Of a DNA stretch of 64,000 nucleotides, positions 35,053 through 47,096 are shown one piece after another (position 1 is the stretch's first letter; the number at the start of each line of letters is the position of its first letter). The notes beneath the pieces are model-generated. The model was not told where the DNA came from and searched no databases. It saw nothing but the letters and a program-made list of their open reading frames with translations. The position numbers and the translations under genes were made by a program. Source of the DNA: Aurelia coerulea (Eukaryota > Cnidaria > Scyphozoa > Semaeostomeae > Ulmaridae); NCBI GenBank assembly GCA_039566865.1, contig CM076952.1, positions 10,498,501 to 10,562,500 of the forward strand, written 5' to 3'.

Positions 35053-38000
35053 TCATTTCATTGGGACGTTCGGGCGCTGCCAGCTCCAGATTTGCTGAAT
35101 TAGTGCTTCAACACGCCCAGGTTCAGCCACAACAATATTTTGTTCGTCTTCAAACAAGTCTTCTTCCTCTAAATCTGTGCCTTCGTCGTCAAACTCATGG
35201 CTCTGATCAAGCTGAAACACAGCCTCAGTTGCTTTTGTTGCCAACGTCTTTCTCTCGTTCGACACAACATGTAGGCACTTTGGACAACTACTGATGTTGG
35301 GAATCAAACACACAGTGTGATACGAGTGACCACAGCCACGAAAGACTCTCCACATTGGGCTTTCTTTGCTCTTGCACTCTTTTTTCATGTCACATTTCCT
35401 GAAGGTATTAGCAGTATTAGGGTGAAAAGAAAGCATTGAAAGATCAAAGAGGAAAAAGATTGCAGAGGTGCCAGTGCCAGGTAACTTCACAATCTAATAA
35501 TGTTCATACAAACTTGGATTTTCTCAAAATCTTAGATAGAGATTCATCAATCAACCAACCAGTCTTTGTTATTCAAGCCAGCATGGAAAAAGCACGCACT
35601 TTAACCATGCAAAAAACACAGACATTAAAAGGTTTTATTAAGGCATAATTTCTTAAACTTGAGCAGCAGATTTCCCATATGAGATAACAAACAAGATTAG
35701 AAATTTGCGTACACCTCCCCCCCCCCCCTCCTTCTCCCCTCTGTGAATATCAATTTTTTATGCATTCATCTCATGTTGTGGTTTATGAATTTTTAGTACC
35801 GGGTGTCTCAGAAAAAAGTACGCCCTTTTGACTGGAAATAGGAACCAAGCAATAAGATATCATTGCTCCCCGACTTCACAGCTAAATTTATCAATGTTCA
35901 ACTTAGATGCACGTACCTTGCATTTAGAAATCGTCCACCAAACACCGGAGATACAGGTTCGCAAAGTCAAAATTTACAGTGCACCCAAAACCAGAGGTTT
36001 TGAAAAAGGGCCTAGTCATGATTTGTATCGTGGACATTTTCCAAAGTACCTGTAGACTTTATGTTTCCGTGTTTTCCTTTTGAAAGCAATAAAAGATGCA
36101 TGGACATGGCGCTGATTAAACAAATTTAGTAAAAATGTGGTAAGAGCCATAAAATCGTGCCACATCTCCAAAATAAGCGTGCATGTGCTCTTTTTCCTCT
36201 TCTTTAATATAAAACACTTGGGATCGAATACAATGCAAGGACCGTTTCCTAAAAAGAAAAATCACTGCAAGCACAATTGAAGTAATTCAAGGTACAGTAG
36301 AAACCCGCATAAAAGAACCTGTTTTTATAAGAACCTAGAGGCTGAAATTCAATCTTTAAAACCCCCTAAATAAGAACCCCTAAAAGGCTGAATCTGGGAA
36401 AGGTTCTTATATAATAGCTTTAATGTAAATTATTAAAATGACAAGAATGCTTAGAATTCTTCACATTCTGATCAGACTTCTTCATTGGTACAAAAGATTT
36501 GTTCTCAAGAATTCTCAAGAAATCTCAAGAATTCTTGAGCTGGAAAACAGTGTTAATGTGTGCAAGGCCTGCTCGTATATAAGAATCTTTTTAAGAACCT
36601 TACAGGCTGGAATTTAGAATAGCAGCCATTTAATTAAGAACCAATTCAGGCTGCCCAGAAAAAACCTAGGTTCTTTTATGCGGGTTTCTCCTGTATAAAT
36701 CTTTTCAAAAATAAAAAGTAAAGGTCAAAGTCGAAAATTCGTTTGCAAAATGCCTGTTTGTTGTCAAATTATGGCTAGGCCATTTCTCAAAACCTCTGGT
36801 TTCAGGTGCACTCCAAATTTTGACCTTGTGAACTCATATCTCCGGTGTTTGGTGGCGGATTTCCAAATGCAAGGTATGTGCATCTAAGTTGAAGACTAAC
36901 AAATGTAGCCATGAATTAAAAAAGTCCCGAAATATTATCGTATTGTTGCCTTGTTGAGTCAAAAGGGGGTACTTTTTTTTGAGACACCCGGTATATCTAG
37001 CAAGAATTGCTGCAAGGCTATGAAAGCTGAATTTTGGTAGACTTGACTTGACCCCTGATATCCTCACATCCATTTTCTGCCCACAAAACAAAAATTAAGG
37101 GTTTTACTGAGCTAAAAAAGTCATTCATGCAGGAATAACTCAGCCAGTTTGTTGACAACCTTTGAAATCACATGTTAGCGTGACAGCAGTTGTTAGCAGA
37201 TGTGCAAGCATTGATGTTCTCATTTATCCATCAAGATATGATCAACTGTACCAAATGTCACAATGTTGCAAGATTCACACAAAAAACACCTCAAGCTTAG
37301 CTGCAAAGTTGATATACAGTATATTCAGTTTTTTGTCATCCAGTTCTTTTGGTGACTTTGTTGTAGAGACAAACATACAGCCCATCACAAAGAAACTTTA
37401 ATACTCTTTGAGGTGTGAAGAAACCTTCAAAGCAAAATTAAAATATTTCATGGCCAAATCGTCTCTGAACTTTTATTTTTGGAGAAATATTTGGCTATTC
37501 ACTATAATTCTATGTTTTGAGCCCAATGAAGCTTATTTCCTCACTAAAAATTGTACTGTCTGTCAAGGAACAAATACATTGTGGCAGTGCAAACAGCAAT
37601 CATAATTCATGCAACTTTTTGTGCTAAAAAGAGGAGAATTTAATGTGAAATTAAGAAAATTTTAGTCCTATTGGCTAGTCCAAGTTTCTTACAATGGAAA
37701 AAGGACATTAGGAAGCATGGAAGCTGTAATAATCATCAGCATAGCATTGCTGATAAATGGACAAAAACACTTCAGAAAATCTTAGCAAGGTGATCCCTTG
37801 TTCATTTCAGTCAGTCTCATTTACAGTATCTCCTTTCTTAAATGCTTGCAGGTCTGGTTTTGATCAAAGTGCAAATTTTAAATTTTCTTTGCAACCATAG
37901 TTGCAAGAATGCTGGAAATGTATCACAATTTGCTACTTTCGTTTCCAGGTTCAGATTACTATTTATTTAGATTAAGATTTTGATAAAGATCAAGTTTGAC

Positions 38001-41000
38001 AAATGAGTTTTGCAGGTTGCATTCACATTTTTCAATCTGCTGATCTTTTGACATCCACTGCAACAAAATATATCTTACCTTAAAGGATCTGGTGCATACT
38101 TGTGAGAGAGAAAGCCTAAAGGGAGAACATCATTTGTGACTGTGGTGTCCTTTCCAAAGACAGTTGGTAAAATCCATTTGGTGATCCGTTGATCAGGCTT
38201 TGGGATTCGCACCAATTTTGCTTGATTTGGGGATTCAATTATCTGTTCAAATTTGTGAATCAAAGATTCAGCTGATTTCAGTTTCAGAATGTTGACACTC
38301 TTACTGCTAAAATTGGTCTTGCATGGTGGCACAAATGAAGACTGAAAGTTATGCAATTCATGTTTCCTTGCATTTATCTCCCTGGCAGCCTGTTTTATCA
38401 TTTCTTCATTGTCTGTTATTCTGGTGTTGGCACGAAGGACAGAATGGAAGTTCTCCACTGGATACTCGTCAAAAGTATTGAGGGATTCACAGATTACATT
38501 GGCAAGAGGATGTTCAATGCTCTTCCAATATTCCATATTGGAGAGAGCGATCAAAAGAGCCTTATCATAATGCATCATGAACATCATGAACATGATCCAA
38601 CAGCGAAACATGGAATCATAAAAAAGGTCTGCCTTATTAGCTTTAAAGATCACTGAGTAGATGCTCAAGGTGAGTGGGACATAGATGTCAAGAAGATTCA
38701 ACAATGTGAGGAATTGAACATCCTTGGAACCTGCAAACGCAGACAATACTGCATCTCTGACAAGCAACCACCCACCATACAAAACCTCCAAAAGCAAAGA
38801 GATCCTCCAAGGCTGTGGTTTCTTTGCAAGTGCCCTCTTGCTGCCAAATACAAAGGCATACAAATCCTTGAAGAAAGGATGAAACTTCAGCACAACATTC
38901 TCACGAGCATTTAGAGATATGTGTAAGGGGCCAATGAATGGAATGAGGTTGTAAATACCCTGATCATAGACAACTTGGCGAACAAAGAACTGACATGGCC
39001 AATCTCCAATGAGTGGTACAAGAAATTTATTAATATAGATAGACAAACCATTCTCAAGCAGAAAGTCAAGTGCAAAGCGGAAGCTATCAACAGATTTCAA
39101 AGGAAGCTTGATGCAGTCTGCAAGTTTACAGTCCTCCATTGACCTCATAGTTTGCAGTTCTTGGATCTCCTGCTTTTGATAATCATGTATCAGCAATCTA
39201 TTTCTTTGGGATTCAGGGTCAAAAAACTTTGCTTGGAGCCAATCTGGCATGACATCAACATACGTTTTGGAAAGGAGTGGTGCATTTTCTTTCAAAAGAG
39301 GCTCAAGCAATGTGACATTTGCAGGTGCTATATCCTGATCAGCAAAATGATGTGGTTTAATGGCAGGGACTGTTGGAAATTTCTTTAAAAGTAGTGTTGC
39401 CATATGACATACTTGGGTTTGGGTGGAGGTAGATGGGCGGTGATGACTGTGAATGTTATGGTAATCGTCTATGAAAACTGTTATCATGTATTCATTGTCA
39501 ACAGCATCCTTAAAAAACTGATGTACTGTTTCAAGGTGTTCAGAAGAAACTTTCTTTGTTGCACTTAAAACTGTATTAGGGTGAGCTGCAAGTCCCATAT
39601 TTCTTAAGGTTTCCACTCCTCTACTTGAAATCCCTAAACCCTTCAGTGTCCTTGCCATAGCAATTTGAAACCAATTGGCTTGCTGGGACTGGCCGTAAAT
39701 TAAGGTGTAGATAATTGAAACAGTTCTTCTTTCATTCAACAACTTTCTTTTCTCTGATTGCCTGTTAGTTGTCATGACATCCATTACAACTTTAAAAATC
39801 TGAGTTGCTCCTGCTTCCTCACACAATTCTCTAAATTCTGCGGGCTCAGATATTGGGTTGCCACCTTTACCAAATCTTTCTTTGCATCTCTCCCTTACCT
39901 TACTTATCTCATCGTGTAAATTGCAGTGGTTTTTTGCCCTCTCTATCAAACTTCCGAATACTAATCTATTTATCACCACATTATCATCTTCATCTAAAAC
40001 CACCTCTCCAACTTCTTCGTAATTTTTTTTTGAATTTTTTTCTGTTTTTTTATTTTCATCCATTTGTGCCTCTTCATTGCAATTTTTTGGGTCTTTTTTG
40101 TATTTTTCTTGCCACTGTTTTCACTATTTTCATCAAATTTTTTTGGCTTTTTTTTCGATTTTTTTCTTTTCACTGTTTTCACTATTTTTGTCAATTTTTG
40201 GGGGGTTTCCTTCTGTGTTTTTCTTTCTACTGGTTTCACTTTTTTCATCATGTTTTTTTGAGTTGTTTTCTTTTATTCTTTCATCATTATAATCTGATTC
40301 TTGAGAACTAAGCCACAGTTTCTGGCTCAGGCAGCTTAAAGTTTCAGTTCTTTCTGAATCAATCTCCAGCAGGTCGTCTTCCACTTCCATTGTCTCCTCA
40401 TCACCTTCATCTTCGTATCCTTGCACTGGAGCTGCATTCTTTTCTTCCATGTTCTTTGATTCCTCTTCATCAATTTTTGGCTCCTTGTCCATAGATTGTT
40501 GCTGTAAAACATGTGCTTAATTGTTAACCAAAGCTAAACTTAAACTTGTTTCCTAATATTAATATTAAAAGCACCCAAGGATGTCATGATAACTTCAGCA
40601 ATCAGATAGGAAAGGTGTTGAATATATGCCACAAGGCTTTGTCTTTTATTGTAGTGTTTATTTCCAGTAAGCAGTATGTGTAGATGTACTTTGTATTCTA
40701 AAACAGCTCTTGGAACAGTACTCAACAGTGACACTTTGTAGCACTTATCAGTTTTGCATAACCTGTCAAGTTTATTTATTTTGATACTTTTTCTTTGCTT
40801 TGAGTAATCATGCAGTTCCCATGTGATGAAGCTGACTGTAGCAGAAAACTATCTTGAAAGGTAGAGATAAATTGTAGCAAAGGACCAGATGGTTTAGGCT
40901 AAGATGACTATAGATACATATTTGTGCTGGCAAAAAAATTTGAAGTTGTTGAAGTGTGAAGTGAAATTTGTAAAACAACAAAAAGAGAGCAGTTAACCTC

Positions 41001-41333
41001 AGAAAGTTTTTTGAGTCCTTGGAAAGTCTATCAACTTGAGCTACAAGGAAATGTTTCCATAATCAATACTCAGACATCGCATACCTGTGGGAAGTTTCTT
41101 TTTCTTTCATTTTGTAAGAACCTAGTCAAGTCTCGTTTCAGGGGTGCCAGTTCGATACATTTTGTGCAAACACGGACAACTTTGTGGGCTTTATCACCTC
41201 TCTCAACAGCCAACTTCCTGAATGCTTGCAAATAACGATACGGTGGAATCTTGAAATCAATTACATCACTTTTCTTGGTCCTGCACCACCTAAAGTGGTC
41301 AGAATTTGAACAGAACTTTCGTATCTTGCCCAT
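35053..41333 (-). CDS. Spliced transposase-like protein with RING-H2-like finger
   Basis: Three exons: 41333-41085 (83 codons, donor CAG-GTATGC), 40501-38079 (donor AAG-GTAAGATA) and 35398-35053 (acceptor CCTTCAG, stop TGA). All phases agree: exon 1 ends in phase 0, exon 2 in phase 2 and exon 3 supplies the third base, giving 1006 codons. Exon 2 begins acidic, turns Lys-rich, then carries a conserved-looking core from 40063 onward (662 residues). Core motifs are VFIDDYHNIHSHH, FIGPLHISLN, PWRISLLLEVLYGGW and DEYPVENFHS, suggestive of an RNase H-like transposase (Asp...Glu). Exon 3 encodes C-x5-C, CGHSYHTVC and CPKC, a RING-H2-like finger. Four stops at about 40135-40115 break the Lys-rich stretch. 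Similar uncharacterised proteins are multicopy in coral genomes (memory); a DUF6589-type affinity is a guess. Confidence 0.65.
35799..36991. mobile_element. MITE-like element, 1193 bp, CCGGGTGTCTCA tips, in intron
   Basis: TIRs of about 230 bp share CCGGGTGTCTCA, CTTAGATGCAC(G/A)TACCTTGCATT and ACCAGAGGTTTTGA. TA flanks both sides (35797-35798, 36992-36993). It lies in the last intron of the transposase-like gene and itself hosts the element 36295-36693. The short relative at 49668-50012 shares the same arms without the internal sequence. Confidence 0.85.
36295..36693. mobile_element. MITE, 399 bp, TA target duplication, doubly nested
   Basis: Tips CAGTAGAAACCCGCATAAAA are inverted at both ends with one or two changes. 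TA flanks both (36293-36294, 36694-36695). The interior repeats AAGAACC...AGGCTGAA-like units. Absence from the sibling element at 49668-50012 agrees with later insertion. Confidence 0.8.
36994..38078 (-). other. Remainder of last intron, no feature
   Basis: AT-rich intron sequence between the acceptor-side MITE and the donor at 38078. Short frames at 37162-37605 have no motif. Nothing else is seen. Confidence 0.5.
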
Positions 41334-42053
41334 ATCACTCTCTCATTATCTTGTTATTTCATATATCACCGTAGCGCGAGCCTGTAAATTTGAGGTGCCG
41401 GTATATCTGAGGTTTGCCGGTAAATATGAGGTGTAGTGGGACTACTCAAACACCTGGGTTATTGTTTAAGAAGCCATTCAAATTAAACAATGCAGTATAG
41501 AAATCGCTCATTGTACAAGACACATTACTCTTTTGTGGTCACTGCTGTTGACCGCTTTTTGTCGGGGGGTAAGGTTGGTAACAGACAGGTTCAGCAATAC
41601 CTTGGTCCTTGGAATATTTACTCTTCAAAGAACGTTTAGCAATTCTAGCTAAACAAGATTCATAATTTGTTTCTTTTAATTTAGAAGCCAAATTAAAATG
41701 CATTCTCCAATCTACAGCCGAATTTATATAAATCCTATAAGAGTTTTTCATAAGAAACTCTTATGAGCGCTCAGATCACTAAAAAAGCAAAACAAACTTG
41801 AGCAGCATAATTTGCATCTTTTTTTTTGTAATCTTCATATTTAAAATGAGAGTTGAGAAACGTTGGAGAATCTTTCACGATATCGATTTACGAAACGGTA
41901 GCTTTCACGTTCCTATTTAACGCCTGTCTCAGAACGTCTCAAAGATTTGAGAAAATTGAAAAATCGACAAACGATATACGAGGAAAGAGAAAAAGAAGCT
42001 TAAAAGATGGGATAAGCTGTAAGGTTTCTGAAAAATGCCACAGGATTTTGGGA

Positions 42054-42480
42054 CGAAAGTGAGTAAGAAACTAAACCAATACCAAGGAAGGGTTGTTAAG
42101 TTCTATCTTTCGAAATTTTGAAAGATGTCTCATAATTTATCAAAATTTAAAAACCGCAAATAGTATGCAACGAAAATGAATAAAAAAATTAACCCATAGT
42201 AAGGAAGGGTTGTTAAGTTCCAACTTTCGAAATTTTGAAAGATGTCTCATAATTTTATCAAAATTTAAAAGCCGCAAATAGTATGCGACGAAAGTGAATA
42301 ACAACCTTAACCCATAGTAAGGAAGGGTTATTTGGTTCTACCTTTCGAGAATTCGAAAGATGTCTCATAATTTTATCAAAATTTAAAAACCGCAAATTAT
42401 ATGTAACGAAAATGAATAAAAAATTTAACCCATAGTAAAGAAGGGTTATTAGGTTATATCTTTCGATATTTTTGAAGAAA
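42054..42480. repeat. Tandem repeat, about 118-bp unit, 3.6 copies
   Basis: Copies start near 42054, 42171, 42289 and 42408. Each has GGAAGGGTT(G/A)TT, TTTCGAAATTTTGAAAGATG and CAAAATTTAAAA(A/G)CCGCAAAT. A more diverged copy precedes (about 41935-42053). Confidence 0.85.
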
Positions 42481-44960
42481 GATTGGAAAGGCTTGATACT
42501 AGGAAACGAGGGACAGTAGTGAGCATGAAGATTGTTATGGAACCTCTAAGAAACTCGCAAGAAACTCTGAGTACTCAAAATCTGATAATCTTAAGAAAGT
42601 TTCAGAACTAGCCCAAATTCTTATATTTTCATATTTCAAATTCATATTTAATTCTTTTAAGGAGGGTTGCCCTTCAGCAGAAGCTGGTTTTCAAGGGGCC
42701 CTCCGATACAAACAATAATTAAAATCTACAGAAACAAAGTAAAAAGCTATTAATTAAATGAAACTATAAAACCTTACTTACAATATTCAAAACCTATGTA
42801 CAATAATGTTTAAAATTTAAAATCAAGCGAAAGAAAAATATGCCTGTACCTAAATAGTCTTGAAACTCTTCAGTGAGGTTGCCTGCTTAGACTCGGCTGA
42901 GAGGCTATTCCACAGTTTTGCACCTCTGTAGGAGAAACATCTCTGGCCATTATTTGACCTTTTCTTGGGTAACCTAAGGTCGGTTCCTGTATTACGAAGG
43001 CTGTAGGATGAACACTGCGAATTTCGTGTGAAGAGGTCACACAGGTATTGCGGAGCCAGCTCATTTAAGGACTTGAAGACCATTGACTGAGACTCATAGG
43101 CTACAAGTTCGTCAATGGTCTTCCATCCCAGCTCTTCGATAAGGGGTCTGCTTGGGGCATCGAAGCTGCTATGCGTTACAATCCTAGCAGCACGTTTTTG
43201 AAGTTTTTGCAACTGATTAATTTCAGTTGAACCAGCACAGCCCCAAACAGAACAACAGTATCGAAAGTGGGGCTCAACAATACCTGTGTAGAGAGTTCGC
43301 GAAGTTTCTTGTGGGAGAAAAGACTTGGCATGTCTCAAAAAACCAACTTCCCTGGAGACCTTGCTAGAAACTGCCTTGATTTGTTCTTTCCAATCCAAGG
43401 AGCAGTCAATTTGCACACCAAGGTATTTTGTCTTTTTGACTACTTCAAGCTCATTATCGCGAATTTTCAGTTCCAAGTCTTTATTTTGACTTTTGAGAAT
43501 GTTGTGTTTCTGCTTAGTAGAAATAAGCATGGAATGAGTTTTCGCAACATTCAGGGAAAGCTCGTTGCCTTGTAACCAAGTGTCCAGCTTCCTAAGGTCA
43601 CTGTTAATAGCCTCATTCAGCCGAGTCAAATCATGAGACTGGTAGCATAAACTGGTGTCATCAGCATACATGGAAACGGTGGAATCTTGGACAGCTTGTG
43701 GGAGATCATTGATGTAGATGAGGAAGAGAAGAGGCCCAAGACATGAACCTTGCGGAACGCCAACTTCTATGTCCCCAACTTTTGAATCAACCCCATTAAC
43801 CTTACAAAATTGTTTCCGGCTGGAAAGGTAGGATTTAAACCACGAGAGTTCACGTTGCTGTACACCGTAAAGCTCGAGCTTTTTGCAGAGGATATTATGA
43901 TCTACAGTGTCAAATGCCTTTTTGAGGTCAATGAACACTAAACCCACAAGCTTACCAAGATCCAATCCATGGTACCAGTCGTCAGTATTTTTAAGTAAGC
44001 ATGTTACTGTTGAATGAAGGCGTAAAAAGCCGGATTGGCCAGATGAAAATGACCGTTATCATTCATATACTGGTACAGCTGGTTTGTTACTAGTTTTTCA
44101 ACTATGAAATTAACAAGCATAGTTTTACTCAAGTTTCTTATCTTAGTTTCTTATGGAAATATATGTACGTACTTACGATAGATCTTATTGCATTCTGCAA
44201 AGTAAGGAACATTAGGCCAACACGTATTTTGATAAGAAACTGCTTACACGTATTTTGATAAGAAACTGCTTACACGTATTTTTATAAGAAACTGCCCATA
44301 AGAAACTCAACTCTCATATCGGCTAAAGATTAACAAACTCCAGTACTGGGAAAATGTAAGTTAAGAAACTATTTACTTTGATAAAGGAAATCCTTGAAAT
44401 ATTTTTACTTTACTTTCACTTGTTTCCTGTATCATATTACTCGTAAGGTACTTGAGTAATGTCTAAACATCGGAAAGGCCTTAATTAAAGACCTTATTTT
44501 GAAATGTTCACGAGGGCACAGGTAGTGAACATGAATATTGTTATGAAACCTCTGAGAAACTCGTAAGAAACTCTGAGTACTGAAAATATGATAATTTTAA
44601 GAAACTTTCAGTACTGGGCCAAATTCTTAGTTTCTTTTGTAAAAAATACGCGTATATGAAACTCAACTCTAGGATTGCCAAAAACTTGAGAAACTCCGTT
44701 TATCACATTTTGACTTGTTTCCTGTATCGTACTAACGAAAATTGGAAGGTACTTGTCTGAGTGATGTTTAAACATCGGAAAGGCTTCAAAAACTTCGTTT
44801 TGAAAGGTTCAGGAGAAGGCACGGGAAAGTGCACATGAAGATTATTATGAAACCTGGAAGAGATTCTGGAAACTCCTAAGAATCTGTAAGAACCTTAGGA
44901 ACTTATAACTCCGATAATCTTAGTAAACTTTCAGTATTTTCCCTAATGCTTAAAAAGTTC
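42481..44960. repeat. Diverged repeats with AAGAAACTC motifs, split by a LINE
   Basis: Segments at about 42484-42640, 44400-44640 and 44700-44950 are related: each runs from ATCGGAAAGGC through CATGAA(G/T)ATT(G/A)TTATG(A/G)AACCT to GATAAT(C/T)TTA(A/G). Near 44220-44290, ATAAGAAACTGC(T/C) repeats three times. The first segment is separated from the others by the truncated LINE at 42660-44110. Confidence 0.65.
42660..44110 (-). pseudogene. LINE B-like copy, reverse transcriptase half, 5'-truncated
   Basis: Reading from 44107 the frame starts within the reverse transcriptase (VEKLVTNQLYQYMND), shifts near 44045 to SGQSGFLRLHSTVTCLL, and then is open to a stop at 42850. Motifs are FIDLKKAFDTVDHNIL, GVPQGSCLGPLLFLIYINDL, YADDTSL, PHFRYCCSVWG and SYRGAKLWNSL. 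The endonuclease and ORF1 are missing. The 3' end (to about 42660) carries a GC-rich hairpin-like block like that of LINE B. Compared with 18791-21668 the protein is clearly the same family and better preserved over this part. Confidence 0.8.
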
Positions 44961-45470
44961 TGAAGAGAATCACACGAAAATATACCGCGGAAAGGAAGAA
45001 AAACAGCGCTCGAAAATCATAATCTTCATCAACCCAGATACAAAACGGTATTGCAATGGAACGAAGTATTTGAGCAATAAGACAGTTTACTTTCGACTGA
45101 TAACTTTTAGATGTAGCAAATCCATACCAAAGGAAACCAAATGAAATTGGATTCTAATCGCGGATTTCCTTTCGCAGCAAAAATCCTAACCCCTACCCTT
45201 AGAAGTTAAATCCTAGCGTTTGCTTTCCCGAACGCTGTCAGAAAGAAAAGATTATATGCGGCAGAAATCCTCAGACCGTTGACCCGACCCCCGGAAAAAC
45301 CTATTGTTTCCTTTGAAACCAGACCTTATGTCTCACCTTTGTCTAATTCGCAATAGATTATGACTACTTGTCGCCTAAGAAGAATACCTTTGATCTTGCC
45401 GACCTCATATTTGCCGGCAAACCTCAGATATACCGGCGCCTCAAATTTACCGGCTCGCGCTATGGTGGAC

Positions 45471-45944
45471 TTTCTGGTGTTATTTTAGGCTACCGCGCCA
45501 AAACTGGCTAAGTTTCCCGCTAAAATGCTCCCCAGACCCCAGACAAGAGTGCCCTGCTATGGTTAAAACAGACACTTACCTTGGACAAGCTTCCATCTTG
45601 AAATGAAATGAGAACAAGTCATGTTCAAGAGTAAAAGTATAAAGTAATATACAAACCACCTTTCTGGGCCTACCCGTTGGCTTGCCCTAAATACAACCTG
45701 ACTTGTTGGATCTCGAAAGACTTCAATATATTCAGCTGATTGATACATTTCGCTTCAAAAATCCATCTTCCAGCCACCAAGATTATTGATCACATTGAAT
45801 TACAGAATCTTTTGATCCAGGAGAACGAAAGTTGTTCTTGAAAAAATACTCGCACCTTCTTGTCAGCCCACAAAGGTAAACAAAGAGCCATTTCGAAAGA
45901 ACTTCGTTTTGATTCCGACAAATTTTGGATTGCGCAATGCTGTT
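45471..45944. other. Interval between inserted element and right arm; candidate first exon
   Basis: On the minus strand an ATG (45596) starts five codons and runs into a strong donor (CCAAG-GTAAGT, exon end 45580). Joined to an acceptor-like AG at 41339-41338 it would enter the 41333 exon in frame, giving MEACPSDMGKI. The acceptor lacks a pyrimidine tract, so this 5' extension is only a possibility. Confidence 0.3.
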
Positions 45945-47096
45945 GTTGTCTTCATTGTCAAGGTTTCTCTCAACATGCTCCCAAACAAGCGGGAAATTTA
46001 AACTTGAAGCAGTCAACAACAAACAAACCAGAAGAAGGAAGGTTTCTCACGGATGCTTCAGGAAAAAATAGAAAGAACTCATCTATGGCATTCTTGTCCA
46101 TTACCGAATCTAATCTTGGGAGCATCAACAACAAGACGTTCCGCACAAAAAATTTTGGGGAGGGGAGAGGTTGATTTCCATCCTTTATTTTTAGAGACGA
46201 CACCTTCCCCCCAACTTAGGGCGCGTAGCTGTAGTTCAGGAAAATATCGGTACGCTTAAATCTGTAAAGGCTTCCCCGTTCGAAGAAGGAAATTCCTGCC
46301 GCAGGCAAAATTAGGGTAGGTCTAAAATCATCGTTTTAGCAAAAACTTAAAACTTCCCAGCTTAGGGCGCGGAGCTGTATTTCAGAAAAATATCGGAGAG
46401 CTTAAGTCTGAAAAATATTCCTCTTACGACAAAGGAAATTCTCGTCGCAGGCAAAATCAGTGGAGGTTAAGGGAAGGGCCTAGGCATCCCGTGCGGTAGG
46501 GTGGGGGTGGGGATAGGGATAGGCGATCAATAAGGCTCGATTTCTTTAGAAAATACAATTTTCTCTATCTATGGACCGATGGTTTGTTTGAGCAAAATAT
46601 CTAGGAACTTAAATCTAAAAAAGTTTTCCTGTGTGAGAAAGGAAATTTTAATGGTGGGCAAAGTTTTGGGGGGCGTGCAGAATGGGCCTAGGCATCCTTG
46701 GAGGCATGGCGGAAGTGGAAATAGGCGATGTTTTATAGCAGATATTTTAGAAACGGTAAGCTGCTTAGGCCTCGGAGATTTGTATCAAAAAAATACTCGA
46801 GAAACTAATCTTGAAAAATCTACTTTGTACCAAAACGTAAATTTTTTTCCCGGGCAAAAATTAGGGGAAGGTTTTTATCCACAGCAACTGTGTTTTGACA
46901 TGCAACCTTGAAAAGTCAAGCTGGAAATTGAGGCAGCTGATTGGCCAATGATTTTATGTCAACAAACCCGCTGGTTGGTCTATTCCAAAATGTGCTCTTG
47001 TTTCCTTGATATACTTCACACAAACAATTGAAGATCGGACGTGAAATACAATTTTGGTGATCTTCAAGCGGGATTACTTTTTTTAGGGACACCCGG
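45945..47096. repeat. Right long inverted-repeat arm of the 14-kb element
   Basis: It matches the left arm in inverted order. About 45950-46010 pairs with 34950-35010, 46315-46400 with 34745-34830 and 46400-47035 with 33430-34027. The tip (47086-47096) is the complement of CCGGGTGTCCC. GGGCCTAGGCATCC recurs at about 46477 and 46684. It lacks the 704-bp insert of the left arm. Confidence 0.75.

Larger units (their letters stand above)
41367..45470. mobile_element. Inverted-repeat element, about 4.1 kb, upstream of the transposase-like gene
   Basis: About 64 bp at 41370-41433 return inverted at 45404-45467, with GTAAATTTGAGG, CCGGTATATCTGAGGTTTGC and AAATATGAGGT in order. Tips look like CACC(G/A)TAGCGCGAGCC. 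No clear target duplication. The interior holds the tandem array 42054-42480, related longer repeats and a truncated LINE. The left end is only about 34 bp upstream of the ATG at 41333, so it sits in the promoter, 5' UTR or a first intron. Confidence 0.6.
32998..47096. mobile_element. Large inverted-repeat-bounded transposon candidate, about 14.1 kb
   Basis: Outer tips are CCGGGTGTCCC on the left and its exact complement on the right. TA precedes the left tip. The right flank is TC, possibly a mutated TA. Long arms (see separate entries) face each other, and between them lies one spliced minus-strand gene with transposase-like features plus later insertions at 34028-34731, 35799-36991 (itself holding 36295-36693) and 41367-45470 (which contains a LINE). 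The 3' end of the gene stops about 45 bp from the inner limit of the left arm, as expected of an element's own gene. Alternative: two inverted copies of a repeat that happen to flank a host gene. Confidence 0.6.

Noticed and set aside
39853..40311. Plus-strand Phe-rich membrane-protein-like frame
   Set aside because: It is the antisense reading of the Lys/Asn-rich A-run region of the minus-strand gene.
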